64,000 nucleotides of DNA from Stomorhina lunata (GCA_933228675.1 OW121741.1:134316120-134380119), one strand, 5' to 3'. Shown: positions 14,481 to 26,409, counted from the first letter of the stretch. The notes: generated from the sequence alone by a model not told the origin. Program-made: numbers and translations.

Positions 14481-16190
14481 TAATATCGTCAACTTTTCTA
14501 TAGAAATGTCTGTCTATAGTCAACTTTTCTATGAAAATGTCTTCCTCTCGTCAACTTTTCTTAAGAAATGTCTTCCTACTGTCAAATTTTCTTAAGAAAT
14601 GTCTTTCAGTCGTCAACTTTTATTGAAAAATGTCTTCCTATCGTCAACTTTTCTTAAGAAATGTTTTGCTATTGTCAACTTTTCTTAAGAAATGTGTTCC
14701 TATCGTCAAATTTTCTTAAGAAATGTGTTCCTATCATCAACTTTTCTTAAAAAATGTCTTCCTATCGTCAACTTTTCTTAAGAAATGTCTTCCTATCGTC
14801 AACATTTCTATAGAAATGTCTTCCTATCGTCAACATTTCTATAGAAATGTCTTCCTATCGACAACATTTCTATAGAAATGTCTTCCTATCGTCAACATTT
14901 CTATAGAAATGTCTTCCTATCGTCAACATTTCTATAGAAATGTCTTCCTATCGTCAACATTTCTATAGAAATGTCTTCCTATCATCAACATTTCTATAGA
15001 AATGTCTTCCTATCGTCAACATTTCTATATCGTTATATCGTCAACATTTCTATACAAATCTCTTCCTATCGCCAACATTTCTATATCATCCTATCGTCAA
15101 TATTTCTATAGAAATGTCTTCCTATCGTCAACATTTCTATAGAAATGTCTTTCTATCGTCAACATTTCTATAGAAATGTCTTCCTATCGTCAACATTTCC
15201 ATAGAAATTTCTTCCTATCGTCAACATTTCTATAGAAATGTCTTCCTATCGTCAACATTTCTATAGAAATGTCTTTCTATCGTCAACATTTCTATACAAA
15301 TCTCTTCCTATCGTCAACATTTCTATAGAAATGTCTTCCTATCGTCAATATTTCTATAGAAATGTCTTTCTATCGTCAACATTTCTATACAAATGTCTTC
15401 CTATCGTCAACATTTCTATAGAAATGTCTTCCTATCGTCAACATTTCCATAGAAATTTCTTCCTATCGTCAACATTTCTATACAAATCTCTTCCTATCGT
15501 CAACATTTCTATAGAAATGTCTTCCTATCGTCAATATTTCTATAGAAATGTCTTTCTATCGTCAACATTTCTATACAAATGTCTTCCTATCGTCAACATT
15601 TCTATAGAAATTTCTTCCTATCGTCAACATTTTTATAGAAATGTCTTCCTATCGTCAACATTTCTAAGGAAATGTCTTCCTATCGTTAAGTTTTCTATAG
15701 AAATGTTTGCATATCGTCAACTTTTCTATAGAAATGTTTGACTATCGTCAACTTTTCTATAGAAATGTTTGCCTATCGTCAACTTTTCTATAGAAATGTT
15801 TGCCTATCGTCAACTTTTCTATAGAAATGTTTGCCTATCGTAAACTTTTCTATAGAAATGTTTGCCTATCGTCAACTTTTCTATAGAAATGTTTGCTATC
15901 GTCAACTTTTCTATAGAAATGTTTGCCTATCGTCAACTTTTCTATAGAAATGTTTGCCTATCGTCAACTTTTCTATAGAAATGTTTGCCTATCGTCAACC
16001 TTTCTATAGAAATGTTTGCCTATCGTCAACTTTTCTATAGAAATGTTTGCCTATTGTCAACTTTTTCTATAGAAAAGTTGCCTATCGTCAACTTTTCTAT
16101 AAAAATGTTTGCCTATAGTAAACTTTTCTATAGAAATGTTTGCCTATCGTGAACTTTCTATAGAAATTTTTGTCTTTTCTGTAGAAATGT
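14481..16190. repeat. 31-bp minisatellite array E
   Basis: The unit is TATAGAAATGTCTTCCTATC followed by GTCAACATTTC in the left and centre, and the TTTGCC/GTCAACTTTTC type on the right (15700-16150). The left edge (14540-14780) uses TTAAGAAA cores in place of TATAGAAA. A six-unit block is repeated with a 186-bp offset (CTATACAAATCTC at 15291 and 15477). The 167-codon frame across 15238-15741 is only the 31-residue translation of this repeat. Confidence 0.92.
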
Positions 16191-17430
16191 CTTTTGGTAT
16201 TTACATTTAAAACTGTAATTTTTTCCGTTTCCAAACTTTAGTTAGTAAATATTTTATTTTGTTTCTAACTTAATAGATTTGTTGTTTATTCTTTAGATTA
16301 TTTATTTTTGCTTTTTTTTTTTTTGTTTGTTTAATTTTGCAAATACCTTTGAAACAAAGAGCTTTGCTCATCAAATCACAGGACTTTTGTTTATGTTTTA
16401 GAAAATTTATTGATTTTGGGGATTTTCCTTAAAAATTTTTTGTTTAAATAAGAATTTTTAAGCACGAGCGTTTGATACACAAACCAAAATTTGATACACA
16501 AATTTCAAAATTACACGAACGATATTAGGCGGTTTTCAATTTCCGTTTGTAAAATTGAAAATTTTGATCACAAAATTGTAGAAAAATTTAATTAAAAAAA
16601 AAAAAACTTCCGCAAATATTTGTATATCAACACGTTACACTTTTCTTTTTTTTAGTTACAAATTTTTTATCTATTTTATTTCTTTTTAAGGCAATTTTTG
16701 TTTAAACTTTTTTATAGAATACATTTCATTTTTTCTTTACGATTTTGCGTTATTTTCTTTTTATTTGTTTATTTTACTTGAATTTTCTAATTTTTATTCT
16801 TTATTATAAATTTAAATTTGAATCTGATCGTATTTTGATGTGTTCATGAGGAGGGCTAAGTCTATACTGTTTTTCAATATTGACAGAGAGCCAATCAGTG
16901 AAATATAACAAACGAAACGAAGTTATCGTGTTGCGGTGGTGCCTGACATGACTACAACAACAACAACGAGTACGCAAACAAATCCACAATTTTTGTATTT
17001 TTTTGCATTATTTTAGTCATATTGGAACTCTCTATAGTAAAAAGTATCTGAACATTTTGGTATAAGCCTGTTGTGGATCGATCGTAAAGAGTAGTAAAGT
17101 GTAAGTATTTTACGGGAATTATTTACAGTATTTGAGCTTCGTTTATTAAATGAATTTCATATGAATGTTGGCTTTTCCCAAGGAAGTTTTGTGTAATGAT
17201 CGTTTCTAACACTTCGATCACTTATAAATGTATGTATGTGTAAGAGAGTTTGTATCTGAAAATGAATTTGTTACAATATGCAAATATTTACATACAACAT
17301 TTTTATTGAAGCTATTTTTACTACCCTTAGACACTTGAGTATGTATTTGGAAAAGTTTAGAACTCACTGGCAAGATCGTATGTAAATAACTCTTTTTTAA
17401 AGTTAGAGTAATGGAATAAAATAGTAAAAT
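16191..17430. other. AT-rich spacer with a short CAA run
   Basis: No supported gene. A CAACAACAACAACG run lies at about 16955-16970 within a short minus-strand frame that has no domain signature. The rest is AT-rich and unique-looking. Confidence 0.5.
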
Positions 17431-18575
17431 ATTTGATAGAAATGTCTCCCATAACTCAACATTTCTATAGAATGTCTTCCTAACGTCAACTTTTCTCTAG
17501 AAATATCTTCCTAAGGTCGACTTTTCTAAAGAAATGTCTTCCAAACGTAGACTTTTGTAAAGAAATGTCTTAATAACGTTGACTTTTCTATAGAAATGTC
17601 TTCCTAACGTCAACTTTTCTCTAGAAAAGTCTTCCTATCGTCAACTTTTCTCTAGAAAAGTATTCTTAACGTCAACTTTTCTCTAGAAAAGTCTTCCTAA
17701 CGTCAACTTTTCTATAGAAATGTTTTCCTAACATCAACTTTTCTCTAGAAAAGTCTTCCTAACATCAATTTTTCTCTAGAAAAGTCTTCCTAACGTCAAC
17801 TTTTCTGTAGAAAAGTCTTCCTAACGTCAACTTTTCTGTAGAAAAGTCTTCCTAACGTCAACTTTTCTGTAGAAAAGTCTTCCTAACGTCAACTTTTCTC
17901 TACAAAAGTCTTCCTAACGTCAACTTTTCTCTAGAAAAGTCTTCCTAACGTCAACTTTTCTCTAGAAAAGTCTTCCTAACGTCAACTTTTCTCTAGAAAA
18001 GTCTTCCTAACGTCAACTTTTCTCTAGAAAAGTCTTCCTAACGTCAACTTTTCTCTAGAAAAGTCTTCCTAATGTCAACTTTTCTATAGAAATGTCTTCC
18101 TAACGTCAACTTTTCTATAGAAATGTCTTCCTAACGTCAACTTTTCTATAGAAATGTCTTCCTAACGTCAACTTTTCTATAGAAATATCTTCCTTACGTC
18201 AACTTTTCTCTATAAATGTCTTCCTTACATTAACTTTTCAATAGAAATGTCTTCCCAACGTCAACTTTTTTATATATATGTCTTTCTTACGTCAACTTTC
18301 CTTAATAAATGTCTTCCTTACGTTAACTTTTCAATAGAAATGTCTTCCCAACGTCAACTTTTCTATAGAAATGTCTTGCTAACGTCAACTTTTCTCTAGA
18401 AATGTTTTCCTAAAGTAAACTTTTCTCTAGAAATGACTTCCTAAAGTGAACTTTTCTCTAGAAATGTCTTAATAAGGTCAACTTTTCTCTAGAAATGTCT
18501 TCCTAAAGTCAAATTTTCTATAGAAATGTCTTCCTAACGTAAACTTTTCTATAAAAATGTTTTCCTAACGTCAGC
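17431..18575. repeat. 31-bp minisatellite array F (TCTCTAGAAA type)
   Basis: The unit is TCTAGAAAAGTCTTCCTAAC followed by GTCAACTTTTC, 31 bp. Most copies have CTCTAG where other arrays have CTATAG or CTTAAG, and CTAACG where others have CTATCG. The array orientation is the same as at 14.5 kb. The right end grades into TATAGAAA copies and then decays. Confidence 0.9.
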
Positions 18576-20451
18576 TTTTTAATATAATTGATTTTCTATG
18601 GCCATATTTCCCTTAGAAATTTTACCTATATCAAACTTTCTTATTTTCTATCATCAGCTTTTTTATCTGGTCCATTAGGAAAAGCATTTGATCGGTTTTG
18701 TTTTAAATGTTTCTCAAACATTTTTAAAGAAAAACAAATTAAAGAAATTGAAGGAAAATTTAAAAAACTGTCAATCAAAAATTTAATTTGCCTAAATCTA
18801 ATATTAGTTTATTTTTAATTAGGTACCAGATGTTTTTTGAATGCCATTGACATTATTTTGACAATATTTCGACAATGGGTAGGTCAATTTTTTAAAGAGA
18901 TGACACGTCATGCATATTTTTAAAACAGTGAAAATGCGCCATCTGTTGTACTTTATTCACACTTTTTAAGTCTTTTGTTCTATAGCCAATTTTATTTATT
19001 TTACATCGACGGCGTGTTATTGCTTAAGGGCGTTAATAAATTAAGGATAGAGTCATGGTGTCACGTCTGCTACATAAAAAATTAAGTCTCTGACTTTTGA
19101 GCTATAGGACCATACCATACATACTTGGAAGGTTTAAGTCTAAGCTCTGCCTTTTTAACTTAAAGGTATAGCAATTACGCAAGGTCTGAAACTATATTTG
19201 ACATCTACCAACTGAACGAAACATTCAGGAATAATATTTTCATACAATTTATAGTCAACGCGACAACTTCGGGGTGTCGGTCATATTATGTTCAAAATTC
19301 GATCTAGAGCAGACAATTTTTTATCAATAATATTTGCTTGTGAAAATCTTACGTAAGACATTTATATCTGTATTAAAATTGTATTTTAAAGCCATTTTTA
19401 CTTCAAACTAAGGTTTAAAGTCATGGTTTTACGAGATTTTATAAATCAAGTGCATATATTTGCATTTAGAGCTAAAAACATCTCATAAAAGTCGATTTTT
19501 CTGTTTTTTTTTAAACCTAAAAAACCAAATATAAAAAATTTGTTTAAAATATTATACTACAAATTTAGTTTCAAATCTATCAAATTAAATTTTATTCACA
19601 AATCAGAAAAAGTTTAAATTTATTTAAATATTAAATTTTAGTACCTAAGGTACCAAAATTAGTACAGTTTCCTATATACCATCACTGATGTACACAAATT
19701 CGTTTAGCTCTTTATAACCCTAAGCAAAATTAAGAGAGTAAATACAAAAGAGTAAATTTACAAAAAGAAAAAAATATTAAGAGAACTAATAGAAATAATA
19801 TGAAAATCAAACAAATGCATTTGACTTAAGTGATAGAGAATATTGTATGAATGCATTTAATTTGCAAATATTGAAATATTTTCTATTTCTAATACGAACG
19901 AAACGAAAAAAATTAAATTCAAGCACGGAATGCGTTACAGTTTGTTGGGGATGACATTCCTGTAGCTTGTTTTATTTTTTGCGTTTTTTAGCAAAATAGG
20001 AAATAAATTGTTTTAATAGCAATTCAACAAGTCACAAAATGAAATTAATACTAGGGTGCTAGCGAAACGACGTTACAATTCAATTCCGTTAATTTAAACA
20101 TGACTAGAACTCGTAAACGCAATGTGCGTTTCAGAGTCTTGTTCTTAGTCAGTTACACTTACTCATACTTAAGTACATATATTTATTAGATAGATCAGTA
20201 GCTGATCATGCAAGAATTGTCTAGCAATTTAATAGCAACTCTTGCTTTTTTGTATCGTGTTGTTTGACTAAATTGGCAGTTAAATTTAATCGAAGATACG
20301 AGGCAAACTACCAATTCATATTTCAATGTAATTTCGAATGGGAAATTCCATAAGAAATATGATGGGAAGACAAGAAACGACATGGATGGGTTTTTCGGAA
20401 TACTTGTAGAAATTCACATGTATAAATGATTGGTTGAACATTAAGATATTA
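18576..20451. other. AT-rich spacer
   Basis: No recognisable gene. The 76-codon frame at 18588-18818 starts inside degenerate satellite and has no family signature. The remaining sequence is low-complexity AT-rich DNA. Confidence 0.5.
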
Positions 20452-20453
20452 TA

Positions 20454-22838
20454 TCCCAGCAAACACTAAGGTGCTAAGTTATAAATTTGAAGACAGTTCT
20501 TCAGAAAAGTTGACGATAGCAAGACATTTCTAAAGAAAAGTTGACGATAGGAAGACATTTCTAAAGAAAAGTTGATGATAGCAAGACATTTCTCAAAAAA
20601 TGTTGACGATAGGAAGACATTTCTGAAGAAAAGTTGACGATAGGAACACATTTCTATAGAAAATTTGACGATAGGAAGACGTTTCTAAAGAAAAGTTGAC
20701 GATAAGAAGACATTTATATTGAAAAGTTGACGATAGGAAGACATTTCTTAAGAAAAGTTGACGATAGGAAGACATTTCTTAAGAAAAGTTGACGATAGGA
20801 AGACTTTTCTTAAGAAAAGTTGACGACAGAAAGACATTTCTTAAGAAAAGTTGACGATAGGAAGACATTTCTTAAGAAACGCTGACGATAGAAAAATATT
20901 TCTTAAGAAAAGTTGACGATAGGAAGACATTTCTTAAGAAAAGTTGACGATAGGAAGACATTTCTTAAGAAAAGTTGACGATAGGAAGACATTTCTTAAG
21001 AAAAGTTGATGATAGCAAGACATTTCTCAAAAAATGTTGACGATAGGAAGACATTTCTTAAGAAAAGTTGACGATAGGAAGACATTTCTTAAGAAACGCT
21101 GACGATAGAAAAATATTTCTTAAGAAAAGTTGACGATAGGAAGACATTTCTTAAGAAAAGTTGATGATAGCAAGACATTTCTCAAAAAATGTTGACGATA
21201 GGAAGACATTTCTGAAGAAAAGTTGACGATAGGAACACATTTCTATAGAAAATTTGACGATAGGAAGACGTTTCTAAAGAAAAGTTGACGATAAGAAGAC
21301 ATTTATATTGAAAAGTTGACGATAGGAAGACATTTCTTAAGAAAAGTTGACGATAGGAAGACATTTCTTAAGAAAAGTTGACGATAGGAAGACTTTTCTT
21401 AAGAAAAGTTGACGACAGAAAGACATTTCTTAAGAAAAGTTGACGATAGGAAGACATTTCTTAAGAAACGCTGACGATAGAAAAATATTTCTTAAGAAAA
21501 GTTGACGATAGGAAGACATTTCTTAAGAAAAGTTGACGATAGGAAGACATTTCTTAAGAAAAGTTGACGATAGGAAGACATTTCTTAAGAAAAGTTGATG
21601 ATAGCAAGACATTTCTCAAAAAATGTTGACGATAGGAAGACATTTCTTAAGAAAAGTTGACGATAGGAAGACATTTCTTAAGAAAAGTTGACGATAGGAA
21701 GACATTTCTTAAGAAAAGTTGACGATTGGAAGATATTTCATAAGAAAAGTTGACGATAGGAAGACGTTTCTTAAGAAAAGTTGACTATAGGAAGACATTT
21801 CTTAAGAAACGTTCACGATAGAAAGATATTTCTTAAGAAAAGTTGGCGATAGGAAGACATTTCTTAAGAAAAGTTGACGATAGGAAGACATTTCTTAAGA
21901 AAAGTTGACGATAGGAAGACATTTCTTAAGAAAAGTTGACGATAGGAAGACATTTCCTAAGAAAAGTTGACGATAGGAAGACATTTCTTAAGAAAAGTTG
22001 ACGATAGGAAGACATTTCTTAAGAAAAGTTGACGATAGGAAGACATTTCTTAAGAAAAGTTGACGATAGGAAGACATTTCTTAAGAAAAGTTGACGATAG
22101 GAAGACATTTCTTAAGAAAAGTTGACGATAGAAGACATTTTTTAAGAAAAGTTGACGATGGCAAGACATTTCTTAAGAAAAGTAAACGTTAGAGATATTT
22201 CTTAAGAAAAGTAAGCGATAGGAAGACATTTCCTAAGAAAAGTTGACTATAAGAAGACATTTCTTAAGAAACGTTCACGATAGAAAGATATTTCTTAAGA
22301 AAAGTTGGCGATAGGAAGACATTTCTTAAGAAAAGTTGACGATAGGAAGACATTTCTTAAGAAAAGTTGACGATAGGAAGACATTTCATAAGAAAAGTTG
22401 ACGATAGGAAGACATTTCTTAAGAAAAGTTGACGATAGGACGACATTTCTTAAGAAAAGTTGAGGATAGGTAGACATTTCTTAAGAAAAGTTGAAGATAG
22501 GAAGACATTTCTTAAGAAAAGTTGACGATAAGAAGACATTTCTTAAGAAAAGTTGACGATAAGAAGACAATTCTTTAAAACATGTTGACAATAGGTAGAC
22601 TTTTCTTTAAAACAAGTTGACAATAGGAAGACATTTCTTTAAAAAAAGTTGACAATGGGAAGAAAATTATAAAGAAAAGTTGGCGATAGCAAGAAGTTTC
22701 TTAAGGAAAGTTGACGATAGGAAAACATTTAAAAATAAATTGACGATAGGAAGAAATTTTTTAAGAAAAGTAGGAAGAAGTTTCTTAAGGAAAGTTGACG
22801 ATAGGAAGACGTTTCTTTAGAAAAGTTGCTTGCTGGGA
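20454..22838. mobile_element. Candidate TIR element filled with 31-bp satellite
   Basis: The left end reads TCCCAGCAAACA (20454-20465). The right end is TGCTTGCTGGGA (22827-22838), whose reverse complement is TCCCAGCAAGCA: a 12-bp inverted terminal pair with one mismatch. TA lies directly outside on both sides (20452-20453 and 22839-22840), as for Tc1/mariner-like target duplications. The interior is almost entirely satellite with no transposase, so if it is an element it is nonautonomous. The TIR match is short; chance cannot be excluded without other genomic copies. Confidence 0.55.
20490..22815. repeat. 31-bp minisatellite array G, inverted orientation
   Basis: The unit is GAAGACATTTCTTAAGAAAA followed by GTTGACGATAG, 31 bp. 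It is the reverse complement of the GTCAAC units in the neighbouring arrays, and most copies carry the TTTCTTAAGAAA palindrome. A block of 19 units is repeated at an exact 589-bp offset (GTTGATGATAG at 20571 and 21160; again at 21005 and 21594). The 60-codon frames at 20593-20775 and 21182-21364 are identical for that reason and are not genes. Confidence 0.93.
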
Positions 22839-22914
22839 TAATTCAAATTCATGGTGCTGCCACACTAAAAAATTAACAATTTGTGAGAAGTTAGATTTTC
22901 GATAAAAATCTTCA

Positions 22915-22990
22915 CCTATGTAGAAATGTTTGCCTATCGTCAACTTTTCGAAAGTCTTAATATCGTGAACTATAGAAATGTTTCCCAACA
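22915..22990. repeat. Short remnant of forward-orientation 31-bp satellite
   Basis: About two degenerate copies (GTAGAAATGTTTGCC, TATCGTCAAC, CTATAGAAATG) lie just outside the right end of the inverted array, in the opposite orientation to it. Confidence 0.7.
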
Positions 22991-23253
22991 TAAAAAAGTT
23001 ACAAATTTTAGCACAATAGGTGGCAACGCTTCACTTAAAAACAATTATATCAAAAAGAAAAAAAAACTGTGAAAAAAGCGACAAGTCATTCATTCCTAAA
23101 ATCATCGACATTGAGGAAAAAAATGAAGCAAAACAAAAGAGACTTGAGTCAAATGCATCATGAATGGATGAATAAATTGAATTCTAAAGAATGTGTCCGT
23201 TCGCAATAATAAATTTAAATAAAAATGTATTACGTATTAAGGTTTCTCTTTGG

Positions 23254-23283
23254 ATTATTTATTTATTTATTTATTTATTTATT
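23254..23283 (-). repeat. (ATTT)n microsatellite tail of the LINE
   Basis: About seven ATTT repeats on the plus strand, between ATTCGAC on the element side and TCTCTTTGG on the flank. The position just past the 3' untranslated region fits a LINE 3' microsatellite tail. Confidence 0.75.
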
Positions 23284-23553
23284 CGACTATCCTACACAAC
23301 AAGATATAAATCTTATAGTTATAGTGAAGGAATTACATTTGTTTAAAACATATATAAGGACAATTAAAAAACAAAAAGAAAAAAAAAAAAAAAAAGTAAA
23401 AATAAAAGTAGTAAAAATTTTTACAAAATTTGATAAATAAAAAAAAACAAAGAAAAAAACTAAAATTAAAATTACATAATTAGCTTAAATGATTAAAAAA
23501 AAAAAAAAGTGCCTTTGCTGGCAAGATATTATAAAAGGTAACTACTAAATATT

Positions 23554-26409
23554 TTAGCTTGCGAAATAATTAAGTAAGAATTTTTTAAACGTGTTAACAT
23601 TGCTGTTTGTTTGTGCATTGTTGGGAAGTAGGTTCCAAAGGCGTACAGAATAAATAAAAAATTGATATTCAGACACCAAGCTGCGGTGTGAGAATGAAAT
23701 TAATTTGTTCCCTCTATTAGACCTTGCAAATATTAATCTGTTGTATAAATATGGTGGAATTTTTATAAATATTATTTTGTGCAACATTTGTAGGACTTTC
23801 ATATCCATTAGGTTCTTCAGTGTCATGCCGTAAAGTTTATTCGAAAAATGGGAAAGTCTATCGTGTTTCCGTAACCCAAAAACGTATCTTATGATATTGT
23901 TAAAAGTTGTTTGCAATATGTTTTTGCTCCGAGAATCACAGTTTGCGAATAACTCACAGCCATATAGAAGTCGTGGCATTAGATAAGTTTTTGCAACTAT
24001 TATTCTAATTTTCAAGGGAGTAAAATACTGGGTAGGCCACAGTTCCCGTAACATTAAGTAAACGTTAGACGCCGTTTTACTAATATGGTTAGACCAGTCC
24101 AAATTGTTATTGAAGATAATTCCTAAATTTTTTGCTGAAAGCACACATTCAATTTTTTGATTGTTAAGAATAATATCAACATTTACATTTAGACGTATTG
24201 TTTTCCTGTGTATAATTATGCATTTAGATTTTTGAGGGTTTATTAGAAGTCGATTTGCTGTAGCCCATTTATATACACTATCCAAATCCTTATTTAATTT
24301 TACAACACTTTCTTCAACATCTTCTACAGAACTGCCAATATGAATTTGTACATCATCGGCATACAATTGTAACTTAGTGTATTTTAAAATTTGAGGAAGA
24401 TCGTTAACATACAGCGAAAACAAAAGAGGTCCCAATATTGATCCTTGGGGAACACCCTTGGTTACAGGGACAGCAGATGAGTAATTGCCGTTAACATATA
24501 CTGATTGATAGCGATCACTCAGGTAAGATTTAAGTAAATTGTTTGATGTGCCTGCGAAGCCAAACAGCTTTTGAAGTTTAAGGTACAGCATCGAATGATC
24601 TATTGTATCGAAAGCTTTCGAGTGATCTAAAAGTACCAGAATATTTACTTTCCCTACATCGATGTTTTGTCGGATGTCCTCACTGAGATTTACTAAAGCT
24701 GTGATGCAGCTGTGCTTAGCGCGAAAACCAGACTGATGAGGCGTGAGTAAATTATGTCTTTCGATGTATTCATTTATTTGTAAATACATAAGTTTTTCCA
24801 TTATTTTTGAAAAATATGGGAGAATCGCAATAGGCCTAAACTCAGAGTTGTTTTTGGGAACAGGAATAATCTTGGAATGTTTCCAGGTACTCGGATATAC
24901 GTTGGTGGTAAATATTGTGTTAAATATATGTGTTAAAATAGCTAATAATCTTGGTAAGAGTAATTTTACGAACCTTGGGTCAATGTTATCATAGCCAATT
25001 GCATTTGATTTTACGGATTTCAGACAAGTGAAGACTTCATAGTTATTGACGCAACGAAAATTAAATTCGCTATTTATTTCAATTGTTTGTAAAGAACTAA
25101 TGTAATTACTAGTGTGTGAGTTATCATTAGATGAGGGAACTGAAGAAAAAATTATGTTGTGCTCATCAGCTGATAAATCACTCTCAATATTTCTGTTTTT
25201 CTTACCAATACCAATATCGCGTATAGTTTTCCACTTTTTTTTGCTGTCGATAGCAGTTTTAAATCGATCGGCATAATAATGCATTTTTGCTTGTTTTATT
25301 ACCCGATTAACTTCACCTCTAATTTTACGAAATTCTTCATATAAAGGGGGGATTTTAAAGCGTTTCCACCGTGAATGCGCAACATCTCTTTTCTTAATTA
25401 AATTTTTGATGGTAGAAGTAAACCAAGGCCTGGTATTTTCTTTGACAGTTTTCACTTTGATTGGAACAAAAAGTTCATATAAATCGGAAATGTTATTTTC
25501 AAGAAAAGTGATTTGGTCATTAATGGACGTCATATAAAATATATCATCCCAGTTTATTGCTGAAAAGTATTCCTCTAGCATTTCAAAATCAATGTGTCTA
25601 AAATCACGATATGAAAAAACTTGATCAAAACGTTTTAAATTAAAGTCATATGAAGTAAAAATTAAATCATGTTTGGAAAAGCAAGAAGCAGAAAGTTGTT
25701 CATAAGCCTGTACTTTTGAGATGTTACAAACAAGGAAAAGATCTAAGAGAGTATTACAAGATGTGGTGTAATGGGTTGGAATGGAGTTATTAATAGGTTT
25801 AATGCCAATAGAAAATAGATTGTCGGAAAGTGTAGTTTCTGTTAACAGATTTGAATTGAAATCTCCAGCGATTACGCAATCAGCATATAGTAGGGAAAGC
25901 TCTTCAAGATAGTTCAAGAAAGTGTCAGTAGAAATATTACGGTTGGGTCGATACACACAGCCAACAAGCAATTTTTTATCATACGATACAATTTCGACGA
26001 ACAGGTATTCAATTTTGTCTATATACATATCATTATTTGTATGGTTTGAAGATATTAAGTTACATTTAATATTATTCTTAACGAAAATTGCAACACCGCC
26101 ACCACGAGTCTTACGATCAGATCTGAAAGTTTTATATCCGTGAAGATTTATTAGACTGTCCGGAGAAGAGGGACTTAGCCAAGTTTCAGAAACACATATA
26201 ACATCTACAGAGGAATTCTCAAACATAAATCTAAATTCATCGGCTTTGTTATTAAGGCTTTGGGCATTGATATGACATATGTTAATACCATTATTTAACT
26301 TTGTTAAAATACGCAGCGTATACATTGAGCCTTCATTGGAACCAAACCGGGTATTATCCTGCATGTTCATCATAATTAAAAGGGGTTTTAATGAAATAAC
26401 AAACAGCAA
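23554..26409 (-). CDS. LINE ORF2: AP-type endonuclease + reverse transcriptase
   Basis: A 951-residue protein that would nick target DNA and copy the element RNA by target-primed reverse transcription. The endonuclease spans about residues 43-255, with HINAQSL (Asn49), SETWLS (Glu75), CVYRPN, AGDFN (Asp183, Asn185), a TLLDLF motif and SKHD (His247). The first Ser-Asp-His position usual in the family is Lys here. The reverse transcriptase spans about 510-770: FRPIAILPYFSKIMEKL, motif A LLDHSKAFDTIDH, motif B GVPQGSILGPLLF, and the catalytic YADD at 683-686. A C-terminal thumb follows. The length fits the usual 900-1000 residues of jockey/CR1-group ORF2. The QSGFR-K-HS motif is closer to CR1/L2-like LINEs than to classical jockey. 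Start codon: first Met of the open frame; Met13 or Met16 are alternatives. Confidence 0.93.
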   Translation of the reverse strand: MLFVISLKPLLIMMNMQDNTRFGSNEGSMYTLRILTKLNNGINICHINAQSLNNKADEFRFMFENSSVDVICVSETWLSPSSPDSLINLHGYKTFRSDRKTRGGGVAIFVKNNIKCNLISSNHTNNDMYIDKIEYLFVEIVSYDKKLLVGCVYRPNRNISTDTFLNYLEELSLLYADCVIAGDFNSNLLTETTLSDNLFSIGIKPINNSIPTHYTTSCNTLLDLFLVCNISKVQAYEQLSASCFSKHDLIFTSYDFNLKRFDQVFSYRDFRHIDFEMLEEYFSAINWDDIFYMTSINDQITFLENNISDLYELFVPIKVKTVKENTRPWFTSTIKNLIKKRDVAHSRWKRFKIPPLYEEFRKIRGEVNRVIKQAKMHYYADRFKTAIDSKKKWKTIRDIGIGKKNRNIESDLSADEHNIIFSSVPSSNDNSHTSNYISSLQTIEINSEFNFRCVNNYEVFTCLKSVKSNAIGYDNIDPRFVKLLLPRLLAILTHIFNTIFTTNVYPSTWKHSKIIPVPKNNSEFRPIAILPYFSKIMEKLMYLQINEYIERHNLLTPHQSGFRAKHSCITALVNLSEDIRQNIDVGKVNILVLLDHSKAFDTIDHSMLYLKLQKLFGFAGTSNNLLKSYLSDRYQSVYVNGNYSSAVPVTKGVPQGSILGPLLFSLYVNDLPQILKYTKLQLYADDVQIHIGSSVEDVEESVVKLNKDLDSVYKWATANRLLINPQKSKCIIIHRKTIRLNVNVDIILNNQKIECVLSAKNLGIIFNNNLDWSNHISKTASNVYLMLRELWPTQYFTPLKIRIIVAKTYLMPRLLYGCELFANCDSRSKNILQTTFNNIIRYVFGLRKHDRLSHFSNKLYGMTLKNLMDMKVLQMLHKIIFIKIPPYLYNRLIFARSNRGNKLISFSHRSLVSEYQFFIYSVRLWNLLPNNAQTNSNVNTFKKFLLNYFAS

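Noticed and set aside
15238..15741. 167-codon open frame with a repeated 31-residue motif
   Set aside because: It is a translation of the 31-bp satellite; 31 is not a multiple of 3, so three units give a 31-residue period in any open frame. No evidence of a gene.
20466..22477. Several 60-codon minus-strand frames with MSSYRQLF-type repeats
   Set aside because: Satellite translations; two are identical only because of the 19-unit duplication.
22852..23025. GCTGCCACACTAAAAA and TAGGTGGCAACGC as a possible inverted pair
   Set aside because: The complementarity is short and gapped, and no flanking duplication is present.
25922..26143. Plus-strand frames inside the LINE (also 24743-24994, 26490-26726, 27175-27414)
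   Set aside because: Antisense shadows of ORF1 and ORF2, with no domain signature.
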